Source of the DNA: Mytilisepta virgata
Taxonomy: Eukaryota > Mollusca > Bivalvia > Mytilida > Mytilidae
DNA length: 64,000 nt
Reading direction: 5' to 3'
NCBI GenBank assembly: GCA_028015205.1
Contig: CM051521.1
Coordinates: forward strand, 71,532,314-71,596,313
The position numbers were made by a program, and so were the translations under genes. Positions 1 to 12,152 of the stretch are shown in pieces (positions within the stretch are counted from its first letter, which is position 1; each line of letters opens with the position of its first letter). The notes below the pieces were generated by a model. The model ran no database searches. It was not told the origin of the DNA and saw only the letters and a program-made list of their open reading frames with translations.

Positions 1-1284
1 ATTTGTAGATAAGATATTAAAAAATCTAACTGATTTTCATAAAAAAATTGTTTCTGGGACTTAATTTATTTGTAGGAGATTTTTTTTCGTATTAAATCAG
101 TTTACAATTATCCAAATTTAAACTAGTGAGTTTTGTAGCCTTTTTTTCAGATAGTCCTTTTTTTCATTTTCTGTTTCGAAACAATGTACTTCTTTTTTTG
201 TAAATACAAATTCTTCTTGCTTCATTTCTATATATTAAAATGACAATAGATGATTTTTTCAACTCAGTTTTAAAGGCAGGAGTGAAATGTGTTCACCACA
301 AAGTATTAAGATTTTTGTAGCGAGTACTTTTTATAACGAATGTAAAAGATGTTTATCAACATAACATTAGCTAGAACTAAAGGCAATAAACATAGGAAAA
401 ATATATAAGCTTAATTAATAATTATTCTATGTCATTAACAAATATTTGTGTGTCTTTAGTTTCTTGGCTATCACTCAGTCTTCAATTAATCATGAAAAGG
501 CTTAGGTGCACAAACCTAGACCAGGGGACTGCATTGTTATATGAAAACTGACTTGGGACTAATTTTTTATTATGATATTCATGGAAAACCACTTGGTCAC
601 ACTTTTTGTCACGATTTGTCCCAGAATTTGTTTAATTAGTTTTCAGGACTTATGATAATCATTTCATCTATACATTTGTGTACTTATCCTGCTTTACATG
701 ATCGTGTGGTCTAATAACTGTTAGTAGTCTCATGTATGGTTATAAAACAATCTGTGAAGGTGTTTGTGAAGTTGAAAGCCTCCCCCTTTTTTCTTCCTTG
801 ACCTTGGGCCACTTTACCCTTCGGTTGCCTTATTACATGTATTAAGATTCTACATATATAGATGTTGTTATCTTTTGTAAAGACCCGCTTAATTTTATGA
901 ATTTATTTCACCTTAGTGTTTATCAAAATAATGTTTTTGAACCCTTCTTCGCAGACGTCTACAAGACACATGTGTACAAGTCCCACATGTATGTAAACAA
1001 AGAAGTCCGCCGAAGAGAGATTCAATTCAAGGAAATTTATGCATTATTATTCAATTTCACAAAACTTGAACCGAAAATATGCATAAGAAAGAAAGAAATA
1101 AACCACAATTTCTCATTTACAAGATAAAATGTATTCCTGCAACGCGGAAGGTCACTTTTTACAAGATCTTGTAAAAGTGAGTATGGATGATGGCAAGGGT
1201 GAGAATCAGAGAACTTCGGGAATGTTCGGAGAGCCGAACCCTTGCGCCGGAGGTTGATATTTTGCCTTTGATTGTCTTTATCTT
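1..1284. other. AT-rich stretch without a supported gene
   Basis: I see no convincing exon here. An open frame at 897-1127 lacks any recognisable motif and has the base composition of its surroundings. The segment 1,138-1,260 is clearly more GC-rich than its neighbours and contains a near-perfect palindrome, described separately. It may be intron or sequence upstream of the polycystin-like exons that start at 8,704; the sequence does not decide. Confidence 0.5.
1152..1180. repeat. 29-bp near-perfect palindrome
   Basis: The two halves around the centre AAGATCTT are reverse complements, except for one extra T in the left arm (TCACTTTTT versus AAAAGTGA). A transcript could fold it into a hairpin with almost no loop. 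It sits in a locally GC-richer island. Its role is unknown. Confidence 0.6.
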
Positions 1285-1560
1285 ATTGATTTATTTATTT
1301 TGTGCACATTTTTTATAGAGTAAGGGGCTGGATGGATTAAATCCATTTATACGGTTTGTAAATGTAAACAATAAAAGTTAAAAAAAAGATGAAAGAGAAT
1401 ATTATTGATATGTTAAATTCTTTAAATTTACAATAATTATTTCTTATATGTCTGAGTCCAATTTTTTTTTAATTTAAATTCGTTCATTTGGTAAAAGATA
1501 TATTTCCTTAAAGATCTACATATTGAAGGTAGAATTATTTATTAACATATAAAGACCAAG
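1285..1560 (-). repeat. Dispersed repeat, copy 1 (inverted)
   Basis: The block GGGCTGGATGGATTAAATCC near 1,327 and the block around 1,500-1,545 (GATCTACATATTGAAGGTAG) recur as reverse complements near 6,205-6,230 and 5,930-5,960, in the matching order. Part of the unit is also inverted near 2,205-2,240. This is therefore a copy of an interspersed repeat lying opposite to the two later copies. The family was not recognised. Confidence 0.6.
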
Positions 1561-1855
1561 CCTGAATTACTTATTTAAATATATTGTTTTTTATAATATA
1601 ATATACTCTTCACATTAAATAAAACAATTATTGATATGGGCTCATCAATATTTCTTATTTAAGAAGCTGTTTAAATAGCTTCAGACATGTATACACATTG
1701 AAAGAAATTTCAAATACATGTATCATGATCACATTACCAACCACCTGTTGTTTTACAACTTTTAACAGGATGTTTATTTGACACCTGCTGACACAATTTG
1801 TCCTTTAAAACTAATTATCACCTGTCAATTTGAAAGATATAAACGTACATCAGCA

Positions 1856-2158
1856 TTAAGAATTTCTGAAATCTGCAAGTAATGAAACTGCTTGAGTTGT
1901 TATATATGATAAAAGAAGAATTAATCGTCATATAATTACAAAGTCGTACTTTTTAAATAACTAAACGGTATTCAAATGAAATAATATTTTATAATGGAAT
2001 ACAATTTCTATATTATAGAATATAATAAGATCCTAAATTAAACATGTTAATGACAGGTGTCTTAAAAACAATTTGGGTTGATTATATATAAAATATTTAA
2101 TGTTATTATAATATATGGTGAACAGTTTGTTAATTCATTAGATTTCAGAAATTCTTAA
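1856..2158. repeat. Inverted-repeat pair, 19-bp arms
   Basis: TTAAGAATTTCTGAAATCT at 1,856-1,874 is exactly reverse-complemented at 2,140-2,158, enclosing about 265 bp of AT-rich DNA. It may be a small foldback element. I saw no clear target duplication. Confidence 0.45.
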
Positions 2159-2164
2159 TATGAT

Positions 2165-2580
2165 GAATATATACTATTGAAATTTTATTGTGTGCATTAA
2201 CAGACTTTATAATTGGATTTATCCTCCAGCCCCTTCATTTATAAAATATGTGTAAAAATAAATAAATAAATAAAATAAAATACAGACGATCGACAGCACA
2301 ATACATGAAAGATAATGTTATTTTCTATTATAAAATGGGATTTAGGTTTTTGCATAATACGTTAAAAGAAATGTGCATAAATTTATTAATTCGTCACTGA
2401 ACTACTAAAAAATCAATCAAATATTATTAGATGACTATTCCTAAACCAAACCTCTTGTGTACTGGTATTAAGATTATCTACATAACTGAGAGATACTTCT
2501 ACACACCCTTACCGTTCTAATCACGGTAAAGGTGTCTGCTATTTATATTTTGGAGTTGGACACTGTCATAAAAACTCATA
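2165..2580 (+). repeat. Dispersed repeat, copy 2
   Basis: This aligns by eye with 6,160-6,600. Both share ATAATTGGATTTA near the start, a TTTTCTATTATAAAATG block, CTCTTGTGTACTG, a CTAACTGA/ATAACTGA block, and AAGGTGTCTGCTA followed by ACTGTCATAA. The two copies have diverged by many substitutions and small indels, so the duplication is old. Confidence 0.65.
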
Positions 2581-2779
2581 TTTCATGAACGTTTTTATTT
2601 CAAAATCATTAAGATAAAAAATCAAATACACATGAAATAGGTTATTATTATTTGTATATTTTCTAAGTAATCTGTGAGAAATAAATTTTCTCCATGCGTA
2701 TATTTTATTTCAAATTACTTTTTGGCGCCATTTTCATGAGGACATTCGACATGTTGACCTAACACTAAAATCCCGGAAT

Positions 2780-3860
2780 TTATGACAAAAATATCAACGA
2801 AAATTAATTAGATTGGTTACTAGCAGTACAGCGGACAAAACCCGCAATAATATCGTTTTTGTCTGCAAGAACTCTTAGAATCGAGTTGGGAATAGATAAC
2901 ACCTCGGGTAACCCAATTTCTAAACCGACCACACTCACTAGCAGTAAGTCCTTGATAACCAGAATACCGCTCTTCATTTCTTTAGCATCTTAACTACATA
3001 AGAATCCGTTTAAACAAATGTACATTGCTGGGTCGGCTTATTGCTCTACAAAACCTCTTTCAAAGATTTTAACATTCATATTCACATGTATTAAAGAGCG
3101 CCTTCTTAATAAGTTTGAAACATCATATTCCATGGCGTCAATCAAATGTGGATTCTATAAAACTCAAAAATTTTACTATACAATATATCTAAAATCGAAA
3201 TCTTTGACTACATGCAGCAGCATAAAAACAATACATGCAATGGCATAAAAACAATCTTCTCTTACTTCTACAAAACTATATCCCATTTCCAATTAAAATA
3301 TCGATTGAAATAGCTATTTCATCAATGTTTTTTTAAGAAAAATGGCAAAAGCAGGTATAAATTTCTAGTTTTTCTCTGGTTCTGACAAAAAGTATTCTGA
3401 AGATGAAATTACAAATATGTTAGATTTTCTCATAGACAACACATTTGTTGAATTTGGCGATCGAATTTTCAACAAACAATCGGCATTCCCATGAGAACCA
3501 ACTGTGCCCTTTCCTCGTCGATCTGTTTCTGTACACATACTTCATTCAAGGGCTTCTACGTGAAAACAAAAAGAAGGTAGCCCAATCCTTTAATTTCACT
3601 TTTCGTTATATAGATGACGTGTTGTCAGCTTATGCGATATTCAGGGGCATGCGAGGTTTACCATGACTCTCGACAAAGAGAATTACTGCTGTCGCAAAAG
3701 CTTCTTAACCAGGGTCTTATCAGGGATAAGTTGATGTCCTCACTTGGGAAATTTTATGGTCGTCATCACCGTTACAGTGTTCCTTCACGACGGTGGGGTT
3801 TCGGAGCAGGAACTGCTTACCCTTCCGGAGCACCTGAGTTCACTCTGTAATTTTATAGGA
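2780..3860 (+). pseudogene. Penelope-like element reverse transcriptase, decayed and internally deleted
   Basis: Fragments in shifting frames match Penelope-like reverse transcriptase. They are NNIVFVCKN near 2,845, then AGSAYCSTKPLSKI at 3,018-3,070, an NQLCPFLVDLFLYTYF-like block near 3,500-3,540, and the catalytic RYIDDVLS at 3,604-3,627. Right after the catalytic aspartates the frame jumps into QLMRYSGAC and KFYGRHH, the region that follows the palm in these elements and that is also present at 51,456-51,720. The connecting segment is missing, so the copy has an internal deletion with a junction near 3,625. Stops and frameshifts make it non-functional. Only family membership is certain; the subfamily is not. 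Confidence 0.75.
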
Positions 3861-4217
3861 GTTCGTGTTGTTCATTGTTTATTTGTTGTTCTTTTTTCTT
3901 TGATTGTTTTTTTTTTTGTTTTTGTTTTTGTTTTGTTTGCTCCTTAGTTTGTCCTCTTTATTGCAAAATAGATACAAGTGTTGTCATTGAATGGTTACCA
4001 CACATGGGTAAAGAAAGGAAGATGTCATTAAAATGATTATTTTGTAGTTCTGGGTTAAGTTTTTGTATTCAGAATATTATTTTGTTACTTTGATGATTCA
4101 TCCTCTTGTTCAAGATTGTGTTCCATTCCTATGAATGATAAAATGGACTTGCCTCAACAAGACGCAAGGGCGTACAGTGTGATTAATGAAACAAAAATTA
4201 AATGTTTTGCTTGTTTT
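3861..4217. other. Intronic sequence after Penelope remnant
   Basis: A T-rich tract at 3,896-3,945 follows the Penelope-like fragment and resembles the hydrophobic, T-rich tail of the related copy at 51,880-51,960. Beyond that I see nothing that can be named. Confidence 0.4.
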
Positions 4218-4910
4218 ACCTCACCTTGCCTAAAAGGCCATGTGAGCTTTTATCATCACTTTGCTTCCGTCGTCCGTCCACATTTCATGTTTCATCTTCT
4301 TCTCTGAAACCACCAGTCCAAATTGAACCAAACTTGCCAGGAATGTTAATTTTATGGTTCTCTACAAAACTTATGTTTATGTGCCGATTAGATATTCAAC
4401 ATGGCTACCATGGGCAGATAATTCATTCTGACTGGACTTATCTTTAAAGCTCTTCTTGTCAGAAACTACTGAGCCAATTGAATTGATTGGTTGCATGAAT
4501 GATCCTTGGATAAACTGATACAAAAAAGGAGTTTTATATGCCGATCAGAAAATTCAAGATGACCGCCACACCCGGATTAATTTTACATTGGACCCTATGG
4601 GGAAATTTGTACAAAGATCTCCTTGACAGAAAATACTAAGTCATTGAAATGTTTTTGTTGCATGAAGATCCCTGGATAAATGTCTGCTACAAAAGTTCTG
4701 TTTTCGTGCCGATCGGAATCCAAGTTAGCTGTCACAGCTGGACTTCGATTCAAATCTTTAACATTGGACACTGGAGGAATTCTTTACATATCTTATCTAG
4801 AAGTGCTGGACACTGTAGAACAATTCCTTACAGATTTTTTCTAGAAGCGCTATGTCAGTTGTGGTTACCTAAAATTCAGGTGAGCCATTCAGGCTCCATG
4901 GAGTCTCTGG
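4218..4910 (+). mobile_element. T^T-inserted non-autonomous element (Helentron/HINE-like), copy a
   Basis: The left end is TTTT|ACCTCACCTTGCC, followed by the complementary GGCCATGTGAGC, a terminal palindrome. The right end is a hairpin (GGCTCCATGGAGTC) followed by CTCTGG|T. The inside holds degenerate modules of the type CTGAAACCACxxxCCAATTGGAACCAAACTTG. No target duplication is visible. The family repeats at least ten times in this window; the rolling-circle assignment is an inference. Confidence 0.65.
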
Positions 4911-5919
4911 TATGTTGAAAAATTTGGGAAGGGTTGTTTCTACAACACTCGAGGTCTATGATAAAGATAAATTCTATGATAACAATCTATGGATTTACAA
5001 TTCCGAATACTATTGACAAAACTTTTGTTCATTTCACATGTATTCATCCAACCAGACACATTTTTTAATGACAATTTTTTAACACAAAATATATTTAAAA
5101 ACGAATCAGTATGTTTCTACCAATACAAAATATCGAAATAAAATTCTGTAAACCAATCAATGTGACTTTGGAGTTCAGCCAAATATTATTACCTACATAG
5201 AAACCACTTGATATGATGTTTGTCAGTGTATAGGCCAATTCAAATGCTTTCCTTAAGGTAGGGAATTTGTATAATTTGTTGACAGTGTCATTCATTTATT
5301 GCTCGCAATGGAAACTCAGAATGCTAAATAATCATTCTTGATTCCAAATTATCGTATGTCGGCATGATGGTAATGACAAAATGTCGTATTACCAAACGTT
5401 TCTCAACATTTTAAAAAATGCTAATAATTGTCCAAGTTAAAGGATCTTATGTTAAAATTGGGTGTGATAGTTTATGTTTTAATTTGCCGATTCAACACCT
5501 GAATTATTTAGCCTTAATATTTTCGAGATTTTTTTTTTGTTCGTCAATTCACATTTCTTTTACTTATTATTTTTTTGAGTGAATTCTTTGCAGCAATTCG
5601 GCATATAATTTAATCTAAGTAACCTTGTCAAGATTTCACGTGAAAGAAATTAATATGCTTACATTCAAGACACTTTTCTTGCCAACCATTTCTTGAACGT
5701 TGTTCGAAATGCGTGGATGTACAACAATGTTTTGGAAGAAACGAAATATTAAAGAATCAAAATCGGAAAAAATATCACATAGTCATTTTAATGGGTTCTT
5801 ATTGGTGGAGAAGTACGATCTTTTGAGAGACTATGCAATAGTAATTGAAGATTTCAACGCAGTGAAAAAATAATTCGCCAGTCTTTAATAACATACGAAG
5901 TTTTGGGACAGCACTGACG
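4911..5919. other. Intronic stretch without recognised features
   Basis: AT-rich sequence. The minus-strand frame at 5,095-5,295 shows no motif and no splice context I trust. Nothing is supported. Confidence 0.4.
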
Positions 5920-6600
5920 ATATGTCAATAAATAATTCTACCTTCAATTTGCAGATCTTTTTTTTTTTTTAAAGGCATCGTTTATCAAATGAAATTGGAA
6001 TAAAATATTTTTTGGCTCAAGCGTTAAATATATAGAACCATAATAGTTAATTAAAAAACATCACTAAACAAGTGTCCCATATTAACGAATAATTTCCTCG
6101 TTCATCTTAAGGAGCAACCATTTTCATATTTACTTGGTGAGAAATAGTAAGAAAAGTGTTGAGCGTTTGTTTGAAATTTTATCATGCGCATCTACAGATT
6201 TTATAATTGGATTTAATCCATTCAGATCTTCATTTATTATTTATGTGGATTGAGATTAAAAACAATGAATAAAGTCAGCATAAAAAAATGAAAGATTATG
6301 TAATTTTCTATTATAAAATGCGATGTAAAATTGGTCTGCAAAATCTTTTTTTTTTTTTAATATGCATATCTTTATTATTCATTTTTTTATTTTAGTTTTT
6401 AATCAGTGGATTATTATTCATAACAGATTATTTCAAATCAATGAAATTTTATTAGTTGAGAATTTCGTCAAAGCCACGGCTCTTGTGTACTGCAATTAAG
6501 TTTATCTACCTAACTGAAATTACTTTCACTCCTCCTACTGTTCTAATCTCAGCAAGGTGTCTGCTAATTATATTGTCCAGGTGCATACTGTCATAACATC
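5920..6600 (+). repeat. Dispersed repeat, copy 3 (longest)
   Basis: This copy spans both parts seen separately elsewhere. Its first part (5,925-5,990) is the inverse of 1,490-1,550, and its second part (6,160-6,600) runs parallel to 2,165-2,580. It is therefore the best model of the full unit, at least 680 bp. No open frame of interest is present. Confidence 0.6.
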
Positions 6601-6882
6601 AAATTAGATAAACTATAAATTTAATTCCAAAGACATTTCTTTATCATATGATATGGGCTACTACGACCGATATCCATATAAAATTATATATCTTGGATAC
6701 AATGTAAATGATACAGGCAACTTTCAATTGACTAATACCTCTCAGTTTCATTTTTTAGGTATGGCGTTTAAAAACGAAACTATTTATTTACGATTACATA
6801 GGTTAAAAGTAAAAGAAGTTACTTATTATCTATAGATTTTTTTCAGAAAACTGAGATAAATAATTTTCTCATTTCATTTATT

Positions 6883-8257
6883 AGCTCACCTTGCCTAAAA
6901 GGCCATGTGAGTTTTTGCGTAAAATTGTCTTTAAAGATTCTCTCCTCTAAAACCACTGGGCCAATTGGAACCAAAATTTGCAGGAATGGTTTTTGTGAGT
7001 TCATCTACAAAAACTCCTCATTTCATCTGTATCGGGCAAAACATGGTCGCCATGGGCAATTCTTGATTCTGATTGGTTGAAACTAACTTGGTTCAAATGA
7101 TGTTTATGAGGTCCTTCACAAGGATTCCTCATTTCGTTCCGATCTAGCAAAAAACATGGCTGCCATGAGCAGTTCTTGTTTCTGATTGATTGGCTGATAT
7201 AAAAAAAAAATCTTCTCCTCTGGAACTGCTTGGCCAAATGGAACGAAACTTGACAGAAAGCATTTATGGGAAGTTCTTTACAAATTTTTCCCGATCGCAC
7301 TACAAATGTGGCCACCATGGATAGTTCTTGTTTCTGATTGGCTGATATATAAAAAAAATCTTCTCCCCTGAAATCGCTTGGCCAAATGGAATAAAAATTG
7401 ACAGAAAGCATATATTGGATGTCTTTTATAAATTTTCTTCATTTCTTCCCAATCGCACCACAAATATCGCCGCCATGGGCAGTTCATGTTTTTCCTGATT
7501 GGCTGATATAAAATAACAATATAAAACAATCTTCTCCACTGAATTTGCTTGGTCAAGAGAATGAAAATTGACAGGAAGCATCTGCGGGAGATTCTTTACC
7601 AAATGTCCTCATTTCGTCCCGATCGGGCCTTAACTTTGCCGTCATGGGAAATTCTTGTTCCCCATTGGTTGATTAAACCCTTTTTTTATTCTCTGGAACT
7701 GCTTGGCCAAAACTGTTAGCCAAACTTGACGGGAAGCATCTATGGAAAGTCTTTTATGAAAATGGACGACAATCATGGCTGCATGGACAATTCTTGTTTC
7801 TGATTGGCTGATAAAAAGAAATCGTTTACTTTGAAACCGCTTGGCCAAATGGAACGAAACTTGACTTGGCAGCAATGGTCCTTAGTTGGCCCTCCTTCAG
7901 AATTACATTCGATGACCCTGTCCACAATCCAAGATGGCCGCCAGAGTCGAACATACATTAACATAGAACCCTATGGGGAATTTAATCAAAGATCTTTTTG
8001 TCTGAAACCACTTTACCAATTGGAACAAAAGTTGGCAGCAATCAGGTCCTTAGTTTTCAGAATTATATCCAAGGACCCTGTCTGCCATTGAAGATGGCTG
8101 CCAGAGTGGAGCTTAGTTTAACATAGGACCTAATGGGAAAGTTCACTGAAAGATCTTCTTGTTTCAAACCAATTAGCCAATTGGTACTTGCCAGCAGTAT
8201 TCCAGGCTGTCAGTCAAGATAAACAGGTCAGCGTTACAGGCTCCTGGGAGCCTCTAG
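6883..8257 (+). mobile_element. Helentron/HINE-like element, copy b, with 150-160 bp internal array
   Basis: The left end is ATTTATT|AGCTCACCTTGCC with palindromic partner GGCCATGTGAG. The right end is hairpin GGCTCCTGGGAGCC plus TCTAG|T. Between 6,990 and 7,800 a module recurs every 150-160 bp or so, marked by TTCTTGTTTCTGATTGG, CTTCTCCTCTGGAACTGCTT and AAACTTGACAGAAAGCAT. A second module type, with AAGATGGCCGCCAGA and ACATAGAACCCTATGGG, fills 7,860-8,200. Minus-strand open frames over this array are repeat-encoded and are not genes. Confidence 0.7.
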
Positions 8258-8703
8258 TTTCATTTAATAACAGATTATTTTTTTCAAATAGATTTTTTTT
8301 TAAATCTTAACACCTCAAAAAGTTAGAACAAATCATATATATCATCTGAGGTAAAATGTTGTGGAAGTCAGATTTCGTTTGGTAAAACTTAAAAAACCCT
8401 TGTATCAGTCAGAAATTGTCTGACATAAACAAAATACATCTGTTATATCTTGAAAAAGATTGTCACAAATAAGTTCGTACTTCTACAACCCTAGGTAAGT
8501 ATCGTGACAGTCGAGCTGTGTTTGCAGTGGTATTTTGTTCCACACAATGATATCAAACATTAACAAATATTTCTGCAGTCATTTACAGTCATATTTTGTC
8601 CTTTGCAGATAAATAAACGACTGACCTTGGGTTTTAGTCATTTTTTCTGTCAGTAGCGTTAGGTTGTAAAAAATAATAGGGTATCCATTTGTTTATACTA
8701 CAG
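8258..8703. other. Intron immediately upstream of the first recognised exon
   Basis: There is no recognised repeat in this segment. It ends in the acceptor CTACAG at 8,698-8,703. The preceding exon, which must end with one base of a split codon, was not found in the window. Confidence 0.5.
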
Positions 8704-8882
8704 ATATTATCGCTTCCCTTGGAAGTGTTGTATTAGCTGTGACAGGAGAAGAAATTCTTAGTCTGCATCAACAGAATGCTCTGGAATCTAATGGTTTTGT
8801 ACGGACAACTACAACGGCACAGCCAACTTTGAATACAACAGAGATGAGTGAGAAACTGTTTGCTGATCAACAGAAAGCAAAA
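8704..8882 (+). CDS. Polycystin-1-like (PKD1L2-type) exon 1 of window, pre-GPS region
   Basis: Internal exon. The acceptor is CTACAG, the donor is AAA|GTATGT; it enters with two bases of a split codon and leaves in phase 0. It encodes 59 full codons including SLGSVVLAVTGEEILSL and a Thr-rich stretch (TTTTAQPTLNTT), ending in KLFADQQKAK. This is extracellular juxtamembrane sequence ahead of the GPS motif, the GAIN-like zone in polycystin-1 family proteins. On its own it is not diagnostic. It is assigned because its phase and position fit the next exon (VKEIASKVLKVAE continues a helix smoothly) and because the later exons are unmistakable. The gene's 5' part lies outside or was not recognised. 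Confidence 0.75.
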
Positions 8883-9284
8883 GTATGTTTAATTTAAAAA
8901 TTACCTTTAGAGATAGTATTAAAGATTTTTTTTCAGAAGTTAATTTCATTTTGATATAATTTTAGTGTTGATTGACTGAAGATTCATGCAAGCTATTGCC
9001 ATCACTTGACATGTTTGACAATATCATTATCCTCATTGTGGCAAGTTTCAAAATAATATCGGATGATCTTGCCCACCTACCAACATGCTCACCATTGCTA
9101 TAAATAGAAAATAGGGGTAAACCGTGAATAAATAGGAATTTTTTATGGCTATATCTGAAAATATTTAGTTGTTGTTTACTTTATAGTTTTAAAGTAATTA
9201 GTTACAGATATCCCATAAGTTTCTGGTTAATCTACTTTATATCTAATTTCTTTCCTCAGACTTTCACGAATTTTGATATTTTTT

Positions 9285-10345
9285 AGCGCAAACGTCCATG
9301 AGAGCTATTGTCATCACTTTGCGTCCATTGCATACCCATCTATTCGTTGTTGACAATTTTATCATCTTTTCTAAATTCCGTTCAGATTAAAAAAATGGTC
9401 CCAAAGCTGATGTGTCAAATTGTCAGATTTCGTATCCTTTAGAACTACAATACCAAATGTTTTAAAATTTAATACGAACGATGATTTGGAGAACCTTTAC
9501 AAAGATTTCTCATTTGCTGTTGATTAGGTGGCATACAAGACGGCTTCGGTGGCTGATAGGTTTACATTGAAGCCTATGGTAAATCACAATTTTATCATCT
9601 CCTCTGCAACTGTTAGGCCAGTAATAACCAAACTTGGCCGGAATAATGTATGGAAGTCCTCAATAAAATTCCTCATTTCATTCCGATCAGATTAAAAAAC
9701 CTAACCATCAGAGGCAATTCTTGATTTTGATTGGCCACATTTTTATTTTTTTTCTCTTCTAAAACTACCATGACAAGTCTTTTCAAACTTAATAAGACTG
9801 ACGACTGTAAGACTCTCTACTAAAAAACATTCATTGTTTGGTATTGATCGGGTGACATACATGGTGGTTACAATGGGACATAACATTTGCATTGAAGCCG
9901 AAGGCAAATCACAATTTCATCACGTCCCTTAAATGCAAGGCCAGTAATAACAAAACTTGGTACGGAAAATGTATGGAAGGTCCTCTATATTCCTCAGTTC
10001 ACTTGATTCGGATGACAAACATGGCCGTTACAGGAAATTCTTGATTATGATTGTCTCCTCTAAAACTACAATGCCAAATATTTTCAAACTTGTTAAGACT
10101 GAAGAATGGGTGACTCTCTGCTACTTGATGGTTACTGTGGCAAATTAAATTTGCATTGAAGCCAAAGGAAAATCACAATTTCATCATCTCCTTTAAACTG
10201 CCAGGCTAGTACTAAACAAACGTGGTACGAAAAATGTATACTACTCATTTCACTTGCATCGGATGAAAAACTTTATAGGATTGATGATTAAGAGACGACC
10301 ATGGGTACCATACATGGCAGGTAAGGCAAACCTGAGGACGATTAC
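9285..10345 (+). mobile_element. HINE-like element, copy c, degenerate right end
   Basis: It begins TTTTTT|AGCGCAAACGTCCATGAGAGCT, a mutated form of the usual palindromic end, followed by the family's ATTGTCATCACTTTGCGTCC. Modules with CATCTCCTCTGCAACTG, CCAGTAATAACCAAACTTGG and ACATTTGCATTGAAGCC recur roughly every 290-300 bp. The right terminal hairpin is not recognisable, so the end coordinate is approximate. Confidence 0.55.
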
Positions 10346-10826
10346 TTTCAGAATACTTCTTTAAGTTACTGGTTATAATCCCAAATTCATGAAGAAAAGC
10401 AATGATAATTGCATAAATTTTGAAATATTATTGATTAAATTACTAATTACTTAACACTGCTAATTCATAACGACAAGCATTTCCTGTCCAGCTGATAACT
10501 GCCATTGTCACTTCAAACTACTTCTTGCTACCACTTCGAAAAAGAACCATACAAATTCCATTCAACGAAAATTAAATCAAAACTAGATAAATATTTGAAT
10601 GAACAGATCTAGGTGAAAAAAATTAAGCAATACTTTTTTTATTCGGTAATATTAAACATGACAAAACGAATATGTAAGCTCTATTTATTTATCCATAAGA
10701 AAATAATTTATGAAACCACATGGTCAATAGAAATAGATTATAAAAAATAAGTATATAAATATCATTTAATGAACGCTTTTAAAATATTTATCTTAGTGAC
10801 ACTTTTCCATCAATGATGCCCTTTAA

Positions 10827-11580
10827 GGTATGAGGTACCAAATTGGGCTATATTTAAGATTTTTATCAAATTAAGCATGCAGCTAGAGTACTTTGAACTG
10901 CATCTGAATATCAACAAAATAATGTATGTCCCTTTTATACTTCCAAAAATATGGTGTTTCAAGTTTTGCAAACAGTTGTGTAAATATATAGAATGCACGT
11001 AGATATCCCTAGTCCCTAGGACTTTTTTAAATGATATATTATTGCCAGTGAAATTCTCTTTTTACTGATGTAAAATTTATTAGGGGTCACAATATTCGGT
11101 TTTTTTTAGCATATTAGATTTATTATTATATGAAGAGTAAAAATAAGCGTCAAAAAGCCAAAATAAGCGTAACGTCGTTACGACGTCGCAATACAAAATG
11201 TAGATTTTAAGTGTTTTTACAGACAGGACGTATAGTTAAATAATTTCCACAACGAAAACGAAGATGGTGACCCTATATATATTTAGTATCATTAAAACGA
11301 AAAACTTCACAGCAATAACCTATCGTTTTTATAAAAAATTCTAGGATTATTTTTTTGCGAAATGACGATTTAAACCGAAATTATTGATTATTTTCGGCAG
11401 TTTTTATATGAAATCTACAGGAAAAGACCTTTATTTTAAGGATTTTAAATCAACCTCATTGAAGAAATATAAAAGCTTAATATGAATTTTTTTCGATCTT
11501 AAGATGCAGTTTCAAACATTCTAGCTGCACGTAAAATTTCAAGAAAATCCATAATTTAACGGATTTAGGTACCTCCTACC
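10827..11580. mobile_element. TTAA-flanked element with terminal inverted repeats
   Basis: TTAA at 10,823-10,826 and 11,581-11,584 flank inverted ends GGTATGAGGTACC and GGTACCTCCTACC. TTAA duplication is characteristic of piggyBac- and Kolobok-type transposases. The 754-bp interior has no transposase frame, so the element is non-autonomous. A second, shorter TTAA element lies at 46,273-46,545, whose terminus also has a GGTACC core. Confidence 0.65.
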
Positions 11581-11777
11581 TTAATAGGACATTGAAGTAA
11601 AGGAAACTATAATAAGTGGTTCATTTGTATAGCCGGTTGAATTTCCGTCTCCCATTGCTAATCTTGCCAAAAGTAATTGCTTGATATATAAATATTAGAG
11701 AATATCAACATTTAATAATGATTAAATATAATATTACTGTGGACACATTTTTTGTCTTAAAGAATAACTGTGTTTTT

Positions 11778-12117
11778 ACCCCGAGGGTATTCGCCAACCC
11801 AGTCGTCAGACTTGTCTGACATGATTATTCATTGATTTTTTACAGAAATTACCAGTTTTTAGCAAAATTCAAAAATAATAGAAATACTAAGGGTTCATTC
11901 CTTGTATTGCACATGGTAGATCTCCTTAGATGAAATTTGGCTTCCTATTTCGGTATTTTTGGTTGAGTACTTCTTGTTTAATACAAGTTTGGTTTTTGGT
12001 CTTCCAAATGTTTCGGTTTTAATGCTGCTGATGAGAGGTAACTCCTTGAAATGCGTCGTATACAGCATAATATAAATTTACTATATCTAATATTGGTATC
12101 TTTGGATTGTTATTTTT
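11778..12117 (+). repeat. 375-bp-family repeat, copy 1, abutting an exon
   Basis: It runs from CCCCGAGGGTATTCGCC to TTTGGATTGTTATTTT. The same unit is inverted at 46,703-47,107 and present in tandem at 53,365-53,905. Its end lies only about 35 bp upstream of the exon at 12,153. Confidence 0.8.
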
Positions 12118-12152
12118 TTACTAATTATTGCTTACATTTAAATCATTCAAAG

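Larger units (their letters stand above)
8883..12152 (+). other. Intron between exons 1 and 2 of window
   Basis: GT at 8,883 and AG at 12,151-12,152 border the intron. It contains HINE-like copy c (9,285-10,345), a TTAA-flanked element (10,827-11,580) and a copy of a 345-375 bp repeat (11,778-12,117). The remainder is AT-rich without recognised features. Confidence 0.7.

Noticed and set aside
7001..7411. 136-residue minus-strand open frame
   Set aside because: It lies across the 150-160 bp modules of HINE-like copy b; the peptide repeats itself with the modules and no start or splice context supports a gene.
6883..8257. Flanks TTTCATTTATT and TTTCATTTAAT of HINE-like copy b as a target duplication
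   Set aside because: They look like an 11-bp imperfect duplication, but no other copy shows one and the insertions at 13,585 and 16,234 show none against empty sites. I treat it as chance in AT-rich DNA.
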